Shown piece by piece: positions 59,033 through 64,000 of a stretch of 64,000 bases of DNA. Position 1 is the first letter of the stretch. Each line of letters opens with the position of its first letter. Source of the DNA: Bacteroidales bacterium 52_46 (lineage in GTDB: Bacteria; Bacteroidota; Bacteroidia; Bacteroidales; Muribaculaceae); contig MNQK01000001.1 in the NCBI GenBank assembly GCA_001915385.1, positions 1-64,000 of the forward strand, given 5' to 3'. The position numbers were made by a program, and so were the translations under genes. The notes under the pieces were generated by a model. It ran no database searches. It saw only the letters and a list, made by a program, of their open reading frames with translations, and was not told the origin of the DNA.

Positions 59033-59897
59033 ACGTATAGCCGCGGCAGCGTATGCCGTAGCCATCGCATCTGTTGCGATGACCTCATGCAAGGGTGGCG
59101 CCGACAACAAGGGCGCCGAGGCGAAGATAGCTTTCGATAAGGCACAGAACGCCCTCAACAGCGGCGATGCCCGCGAATGCATATCGCTGCTCGATTCGCT
59201 TGACAGCAGATTTGCCGACGATACCGATATAATGAAGCAAAGCATGCAGCTGCGCCCGAAAGCGCTTATGCAGATTACCGTCGAGGATATTGCCGCCGCC
59301 GATTCCACTGTCACAGCCAACAAACTGCTGCTCGACAGTCTGAAGCCCCTTATGACACATGTCAACGTGCCCGGCACCGAGGGCTATATGCTTAAAAGCT
59401 CTATGGTCGACCCCGCTTTCATGAATAAGACGGGGCTTTCGCCGCGCGTATCGGAGAACGGCGAGTTCTATCTCGTATCGTCTGTCAATCCCGCGGGCGG
59501 TCTGAAACACTGGTCGGTATCGGCTGTCGTAGGTGACATGATTGCCACTACGGATACCGTTCCGTATGACGGGACGCTCAACTTCCGCACCAACAATTCT
59601 GAAGTCATAACCTTCACTCCCGCCGGAAGCCGCGGTATAGGCGAACTTGTGGCGGCACACGAAGGCCTCCCTGTAAAGATACTGTTCAACGGACAGAGCG
59701 GCCGCACAAGCAGCATATCGCTCAATGCCGCCCAGGTTGACGGTATAGCCACCGCCTACCGCTACGCACGCGCCGTCAACGAGATGCGCGACGCCACCAT
59801 CAACCGCGACCGCCTCAACGCACGCGCCGACAAACTCCGCGAACAGATTGACGCAACCCCGGCAACAAAAATTGACACGGAGAAAACAGATAACTAA
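59016..59897 (+). CDS. Lipoprotein of unknown function
   Basis: 293 aa. A signal peptide ends in lipobox MTSC (Cys25). A helical tether-like segment (about 35-75, including AFDKAQNALNSGDARECISL) is followed by a strand-rich middle (about 110-240; EGYMLKSSMVDPAF, EFYLVSSVNPAGGLKHWSVS) and a C-terminal helix (RDRLNARADKLREQI). It overlaps the relA/spoT-like gene, so it may be translationally coupled to stringent-response signalling. No domain recognised. Confidence 0.65.
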   Translation: MYNAYRRIAAAAYAVAIASVAMTSCKGGADNKGAEAKIAFDKAQNALNSGDARECISLLDSLDSRFADDTDIMKQSMQLRPKALMQITVEDIAAADSTVTANKLLLDSLKPLMTHVNVPGTEGYMLKSSMVDPAFMNKTGLSPRVSENGEFYLVSSVNPAGGLKHWSVSAVVGDMIATTDTVPYDGTLNFRTNNSEVITFTPAGSRGIGELVAAHEGLPVKILFNGQSGRTSSISLNAAQVDGIATAYRYARAVNEMRDATINRDRLNARADKLREQIDATPATKIDTEKTDN

Positions 59898-59915
59898 ACA
59901 TCGGCCAACCGTAGG

Positions 59916-59935
59916 GACGCGATTCATCGCGTCCG
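59916..59935. repeat. TAGGGACGC-type hairpin element, copy 3
   Basis: GGACGCGATTCATCGCGTCC, preceded by GTAG, matches the layout of 26758-26778 and 55666-55686: TAGGGACGC, short loop, then GCGTCC. Confidence 0.6.
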
Positions 59936-59969
59936 CATCCTGACGGCAAATAAAATAGCGTGAAAGGTA

Positions 59970-60079
59970 TTGCAAAACTAAATAAACCGCGGTTGAAAAC
60001 CGCGGCTACTAAATAAAGCACATGAGAATCAGCCGCGTAGTAGCCGCGGTTTTCAACCGCGGGTTATTTAGTTTTGCAA
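59970..60079. repeat. CCGCGG-family large inverted repeat
   Basis: The left arm 59970-60010 (TTGCAAAACTAAATAAACCG...) is an almost exact reverse complement of 60039-60079. Each arm carries an inner palindrome (CCGCGGTT-GAAA-ACCGCGG). The loop is 28 nt. It lies between the lipoprotein gene and metF and could act as a terminator; TAGTTTTG at 60069-60076 in its right arm might serve as a -7 box for metF. Confidence 0.75.
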
Positions 60080-60125
60080 CCCAATCCCCACAATAATAAT
60101 ACTACAATCAGTCATAACGAATGCA

Positions 60126-61082
60126 ATGAACATTCCCCAGATAATAGAATCGACCCCGGGACGCGGGTTCTCATTTGAAGTTCTCCCCCCGCTGAAAGGC
60201 AAAAGCATAGAGACGCTGTTCCGCGGCATCGACAAATTAATCGAATTCAACCCGCGCTACATCAATATCACCACCCACCGCAGCGAACTTGTCTTCAAAC
60301 AGACCGACGGCGGCCTTTACCAGCGTGTGGCACAGCGCGCACGTCCCGGCACGGTTGCCGTGGCGGCAGCGATACAGAACCGCTACAAGATACCCGTGGT
60401 ACCCCATATTATATGCAGCGGCTTCTCGAAGATGGAAACCGAATACGCGCTTATCGACCTGTCGTTTCTCGGCATCACGAACGTGCTCGTGCTGCGCGGC
60501 GACAAAGCCAAGCACGACAGCAAGTACACCCCCAATGAAAACGGATACCTCCACGCCACGGAGCTGCAGCAGCAGATAAACGAATTCAACAAGGGATATT
60601 TCATCGACGGAACGAGCATGGACACAGGCCGCGGCACACCGTTTTCATGCGGAGTGGCCGGCTACCCGGAGAAGCATGAGGAAGCGCCCAACTTCGACAT
60701 GGACCTGCAGTTTCTCAAAGCCAAGGTCGACAACGGCGCCGATTATATCGTGACACAGCTGTTTTTCGACAACGCGAAATATTTCAACTTCGTGGAACGG
60801 TGCCGTGCCATCGGCATCAATGTGCCTATAATACCCGGAATAAAACCGATAACGAATATCAACCAGCTCTCGGTGCTTCCGAAGATATTCAAGGTCGACA
60901 TACCGAGCGAACTGACCGGCCGGCTTATGGCCTGCACCACCGACGAGGAACGCAAAGCCGCGGGCATCGAATGGGGCATCCGACAGGTCAACGAACTTTA
61001 TGAGGCCGGAGCACCGTCAATCCACTACTACTCGCTCAACGCCGTCGACTCAGTGCGCGAGATTGTAAGGAACACGTTGTAA
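60126..61082 (+). CDS. metF: Methylenetetrahydrofolate reductase
   Basis: 318 aa. It reduces 5,10-methylene-THF to 5-methyl-THF with FAD for methionine synthesis. FSFEVLPPLKG gives the catalytic Glu near residue 18; NITTHRS, VVPHIICSGFSKMETEYALI, NVLVLRGDK, GVAGYPEKHEEAPNFDMDL and QLFFDNAKYFNFV are all conserved. Full length. First of metF-holB-addB-like, closely spaced and co-directional. Confidence 0.95.
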   Translation: MNIPQIIESTPGRGFSFEVLPPLKGKSIETLFRGIDKLIEFNPRYINITTHRSELVFKQTDGGLYQRVAQRARPGTVAVAAAIQNRYKIPVVPHIICSGFSKMETEYALIDLSFLGITNVLVLRGDKAKHDSKYTPNENGYLHATELQQQINEFNKGYFIDGTSMDTGRGTPFSCGVAGYPEKHEEAPNFDMDLQFLKAKVDNGADYIVTQLFFDNAKYFNFVERCRAIGINVPIIPGIKPITNINQLSVLPKIFKVDIPSELTGRLMACTTDEERKAAGIEWGIRQVNELYEAGAPSIHYYSLNAVDSVREIVRNTL

Positions 61083-61102
61083 CACCATAATGTAGAGGCA
61101 GC

Positions 61103-62230
61103 ATGAAATTCAGCGACATACCGGCACACGACTCCGTCAAGCGACAGCTCGTCGAGATGGTCGACAACAATCACATACCCCACGCGCTCCTGCTCGAGGG
61201 GAAAAGCGGTATCGGCAAGATGATGCTCGCTCGCGCCCTTGCGCAGTATATCCACTGCACCGGCCGCCGCGACGGCGACAGTTGCGGAGTGTGTCCGTCA
61301 TGCATCCAGCACAAATCGTTCAACCATATCGACACCCATTTCTCATTTCCTGTAATAAAGCTGAAAAACAGGACCGGAGCCGCGGTATCCGACGACTGGA
61401 TAGAGCAATGGCGCCAATTCCTTACCGACTCACCTTATATGGACATGAACACGTGGGTGGAGATGCTCGGCAATGTCAACGCACAGCCGCAGATATTCGT
61501 CGACGAGAGCGGAGAGCTGATACGCAAACTGAATTTCACGTCGCATGCCGCACGCTTCAAGATTGTGCTGATGTGGCTTCCGGAACGTATGAACGAACCA
61601 TGCGCCAACAAACTGCTCAAACTGCTTGAGGAGCCGCACGACGACACGCTGTTCATACTCGTGAGCAACGAGCCTGCCCGGATACTCCCGACCATATATT
61701 CGCGTCTGCGCCGCATCGAGGTGAAACGACTTGACGACAGCACTGTCGCGCAATATCTCGAAAAGTACCGGGAGGTAGGGCACGATGCCGCCGAGGGCAT
61801 AGCACGTCTTGCCGAAGGCAGCATGCTCGAGGCGTTCCACCGCCTTTCAGCATCCGACGAGTCGAAGCAGTTCCTCGACATGTTCATGTCGCTGATGCGT
61901 CTCGCATATCAGAAAAAAGTGGGAGCGCTCCGCAAATGGAGCAATGACGCCGCCGACTTCGGCCGCGAGAAATGCTGCCGTTTCATGGAGTACTGCGAAC
62001 GTCTGACTGGAGAAAACTACATATACAATCTCCGCGACCCGCGTCTCGTTGCACTCGACAACGATGAGAGCCGATTCAGCGCCAACTTCGCCCGCTTCAT
62101 CAACGAGCGCAATGTGGAGCGGCTGCGAAGCCTGTTCATCGACGCGCGCCGTGACATAGCTGGCAACGCCAACGCCAAAATAGTGCTGTTTGATGTCGCT
62201 GTCAGCATCATATTATGTCTTAAACAGTAA
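61103..62230 (+). CDS. holB: DNA polymerase III delta' subunit
   Basis: 375 aa. A clamp-loader subunit. The AAA+ N-terminal domain has the P-loop EGKSGIGKMMLARAL and a zinc module C-x8-C-x2-C-x2-C (CTGRRDGDSCGVCPSC), exactly the delta' spacing. Sensor-like VLMWLPERMN, NKLLKLLEEPHDDTLFILVS and a C-terminal helical domain follow. It lies 20 bp after metF. Confidence 0.9.
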   Translation: MKFSDIPAHDSVKRQLVEMVDNNHIPHALLLEGKSGIGKMMLARALAQYIHCTGRRDGDSCGVCPSCIQHKSFNHIDTHFSFPVIKLKNRTGAAVSDDWIEQWRQFLTDSPYMDMNTWVEMLGNVNAQPQIFVDESGELIRKLNFTSHAARFKIVLMWLPERMNEPCANKLLKLLEEPHDDTLFILVSNEPARILPTIYSRLRRIEVKRLDDSTVAQYLEKYREVGHDAAEGIARLAEGSMLEAFHRLSASDESKQFLDMFMSLMRLAYQKKVGALRKWSNDAADFGREKCCRFMEYCERLTGENYIYNLRDPRLVALDNDESRFSANFARFINERNVERLRSLFIDARRDIAGNANAKIVLFDVAVSIILCLKQ

Positions 62231-62268
62231 CGGATGCCGACAGTCATTTCACAATATATCGTTACGCC

Positions 62269-64000
62269 ATGAGTCATGACAACACCGGTGGAGATACCCC
62301 GCTCCGCATGCCGTTTCTCCGGCAGGTCGCGCAGGCATACGCCGACAACGAGCCGGAAAACATTGCCTACTATTGCTTTGTCGTGCCCAACAAACGCAGC
62401 GCCGTATTCCTGTCGAAATATTTCAGCGAAGTGCTGACTGCCGGGGGCGCGGAAGCCGCGCTCACTCCGTCGGTAATCACCATATCCGATTTCATATCCG
62501 ACCTGAGCGACAAAATCGAAATATCACGCATAGAGATGCTGTTCATACTCTATGACGTATACTCCGAGATAGTAAAAAAGCATCTCTCCGACGCCGACAT
62601 AGCCGCCGGAAAGGGGTTGGTCGACTTCAACCGTTTCCAATACTGGGGCGACATACTTATCAACGACTTCGGCGATGTGGACAGATATATGGTCGACGCC
62701 CGTCAGCTGTTCCGCAATATCGAAGGGCTGAAGGAGATAAGCGCCAACTACCTTACCGAGGAGCAGCTTGAGGTAATCCGCAAATACTGGAACGAGGACC
62801 TTGTGCCCGAACCGGTAAAGGAATTCTGGAATCATGCCGTGCATGTAAATTCATCCCGCAACGGGAAAGCGGGCAACAAGAATGTGGCCGGATTCGTGAA
62901 ACTGTGGCAGGTGATGCAGGAAGTATATGACGGATTCAGGGAACGGCTTAGCGCAGCAGGCTACGGCTACGGCGGCATGATTTACCGCGAGGTGGCCGAA
63001 CAGTTGAAAGATATGGAGGCCGGTGATTTCGACTGCGACCGCTATGTGTTCACCGGTTTCAGCGTACTGTCGGAGTCGGAGCAGTCGATATTCAGGTCGA
63101 TGCAGCGCATGGGAATAGCCGATTTCTACTGGGACTATGCTTCCCCGGCAATGTATATCAAGGGGAACCGTGCGTCGCGGTTTATATGCCGCTACGTCAA
63201 GCTGTTTCCGTCACGCTACCGCGTGGGGCTCGACAAAATGGAGGACTATCCGGATATAACGGTGGTGGCCGTCCCGTCGACATTCGGTCAGGCAAAGGCA
63301 ATCGTGCCGATTTTGCACCGTCTTTATCCGCAAAGGTTTTCTAAGCCCGGGACTTCATCAGGCATGGAGGCACAGGGCCCGGCACTCGAACAGACTGCAA
63401 TAGTGCTTCCTGATGAAAACCTCGTGTCGCCGCTGCTCAATGCCATGCCGAGGGAAATTGACACCGTCAATGTCACGATGGGATTTCCTCTCAGCCATAC
63501 ATCGGTGGCATCCCTGATTAAAAACATAGTGTCGATGCAGCTTAGGGCGCGTGAACTGCGTTCGCTCGACACATTCTTTTTTGAAGATGTCATCGCACTC
63601 CTCTCCCATCCGCTTATACGCGCGCGTTATGCATCGCTATGCGACAGGATTGTCGCCACAATCAACAAGGAGCGTATATTCAACGTGCCGCTGACATTTT
63701 TCGATGCCGAAGAATACGCACCCTTGCGCCCGGTGTTCAGCATCGTGAAAAATCTTAATGACTCCGACGGTGTCATCGACTACCTCGACAGCCTGCTGCT
63801 GTGGCTCGCCGACGTCATCGAGCCGGCCGACACTATCGACAAAGATAAAGAGGCGGTCGAATCTGACAATCCCGATGATTCGCTCGAGTCGGACATGTCC
63901 GACATGTCCGACCGGTCTGACTTGTCTGACTCAACTGACTTGTCCGACTTGCCTGTGACAAGCTCCACGCGCCTCGAGATACAATATATCCGCTCCTATC
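62269..64000 (+). CDS. AddB-like PD-(D/E)XK nuclease/helicase-type protein, 5' part
   Basis: 577 codons are visible from ATG 62269 with no stop before the window ends. YYCFVVPNKRSAVFLSKYFS near residue 35 is the degenerate P-loop region typical of Bacteroidales AddB-type 'PD-(D/E)XK nuclease family' proteins, followed by TPSVITISDFISDLSD, VFTGFSVLSESEQSIFRSM (near 262) and MGFPLSHTSVASLIKNI (near 402). With an AddA partner such proteins process DNA ends for recombination. The nuclease domain lies beyond the window. An in-frame 9-bp repeat encodes SDM/SDL triplets at 63889-63951. Confidence 0.8.
   Translation, partial: MSHDNTGGDTPLRMPFLRQVAQAYADNEPENIAYYCFVVPNKRSAVFLSKYFSEVLTAGGAEAALTPSVITISDFISDLSDKIEISRIEMLFILYDVYSEIVKKHLSDADIAAGKGLVDFNRFQYWGDILINDFGDVDRYMVDARQLFRNIEGLKEISANYLTEEQLEVIRKYWNEDLVPEPVKEFWNHAVHVNSSRNGKAGNKNVAGFVKLWQVMQEVYDGFRERLSAAGYGYGGMIYREVAEQLKDMEAGDFDCDRYVFTGFSVLSESEQSIFRSMQRMGIADFYWDYASPAMYIKGNRASRFICRYVKLFPSRYRVGLDKMEDYPDITVVAVPSTFGQAKAIVPILHRLYPQRFSKPGTSSGMEAQGPALEQTAIVLPDENLVSPLLNAMPREIDTVNVTMGFPLSHTSVASLIKNIVSMQLRARELRSLDTFFFEDVIALLSHPLIRARYASLCDRIVATINKERIFNVPLTFFDAEEYAPLRPVFSIVKNLNDSDGVIDYLDSLLLWLADVIEPADTIDKDKEAVESDNPDDSLESDMSDMSDRSDLSDSTDLSDLPVTSSTRLEIQYIRSY
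63889..63951 (+). repeat. In-frame 9-bp minisatellite in the AddB-like gene
   Basis: Seven 9-bp units (TCGGACATG, TCCGACATG, TCCGACCGG and so on) encode SDM SDM SDR SDL SDS TDL SDL. The start at codon 541 is in frame, so repeat-number changes would not break the gene. Confidence 0.75.

Overview
The window looks like the chromosome of a gut-type Bacteroidales, most plausibly a Muribaculaceae-like member. The signs are TAnnTTTG -7 promoter boxes (often with a TTTG/TTG box 19-20 bp upstream), SusE/SusF-like and GH97/GH31/GH13 alpha-glucan proteins, type IX-style C-terminal sorting domains and typical Bacteroidales gene orders. No rRNA, CRISPR array, prophage or complete insertion sequence was seen. 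The family assignment is an inference from gene style, not a computed placement.

Layout. 1-250: the end of an unidentified upstream gene and two terminator hairpins. 248-9337 (minus): a secreted alpha-glucan cluster (SusE/F-like protein, GH31 glucosidase, larger SusE/F-like protein, small secreted protein, and a LamG-repeat glycerophosphodiesterase that is frameshifted here), divergent from a SusR-like membrane regulator at 9654-11321. 11749-14353: small envelope/stress proteins, then prmA with a structured leader. 14632-19257: the leucine operon leuA-leuC-leuD-leuB with a canonical promoter and terminator. 19359-22947: a small secreted protein, uridine phosphorylase, and a thioesterase-dprA pair. 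23056-27980: an Ntn-hydrolase-like protein, a DUF486 protein, an M3 oligopeptidase and an LptF/G permease. 28076-31090: an accessory patch with a long hairpin, a 166-bp inverted-repeat element, an acyltransferase with its 5' end missing, and a three-gene DUF3791/DUF3990/XRE toxin-antitoxin-like operon. 31214-44487: uvrA, a GH13 amylase, a Fur-family regulator, purA, a DUF1015 gene, a zinc-ligand-less tgt and a GH97 glucosidase. 44889-49259: tRNA-Ser(GGA), a DUF1349 protein and a sugar O-acetyltransferase with a palindromic operator-like site, an outer-membrane beta-barrel protein with an ECF-type promoter, and a lipoprotein. 49696-62230: lon, an aspartic protease, a CPBP protease, trmN6, engB, a 56-aa protein, a RelA/SpoT protein with a degenerate hydrolase motif, a lipoprotein, metF and holB. 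The window ends inside an AddB-like nuclease gene.

Two themes stand out. Alpha-glucan metabolism recurs (GH31, GH13, GH97, SusE/F-like, SusR-like, sugar acetyltransferase) without any SusC/SusD pair in view, and several of these proteins end in sorting-type domains. The intergenic DNA is also unusually rich in palindromic, inverted-repeat and minisatellite elements: large inverted repeats at 20061-20317, 28580-28745, 49457-49623 and 59970-60079, a branched element at 26726-26849, dispersed families built on CCGCGG, CGGGGGCG and TAGGGACGC, and 7-17 bp tandem arrays. The most interesting candidates are the toxin-antitoxin-like triplet, the inverted-repeat families, the LamG repeat indel hotspot, the operator at the acetyltransferase gene, and several promoters lying nearly on start codons.
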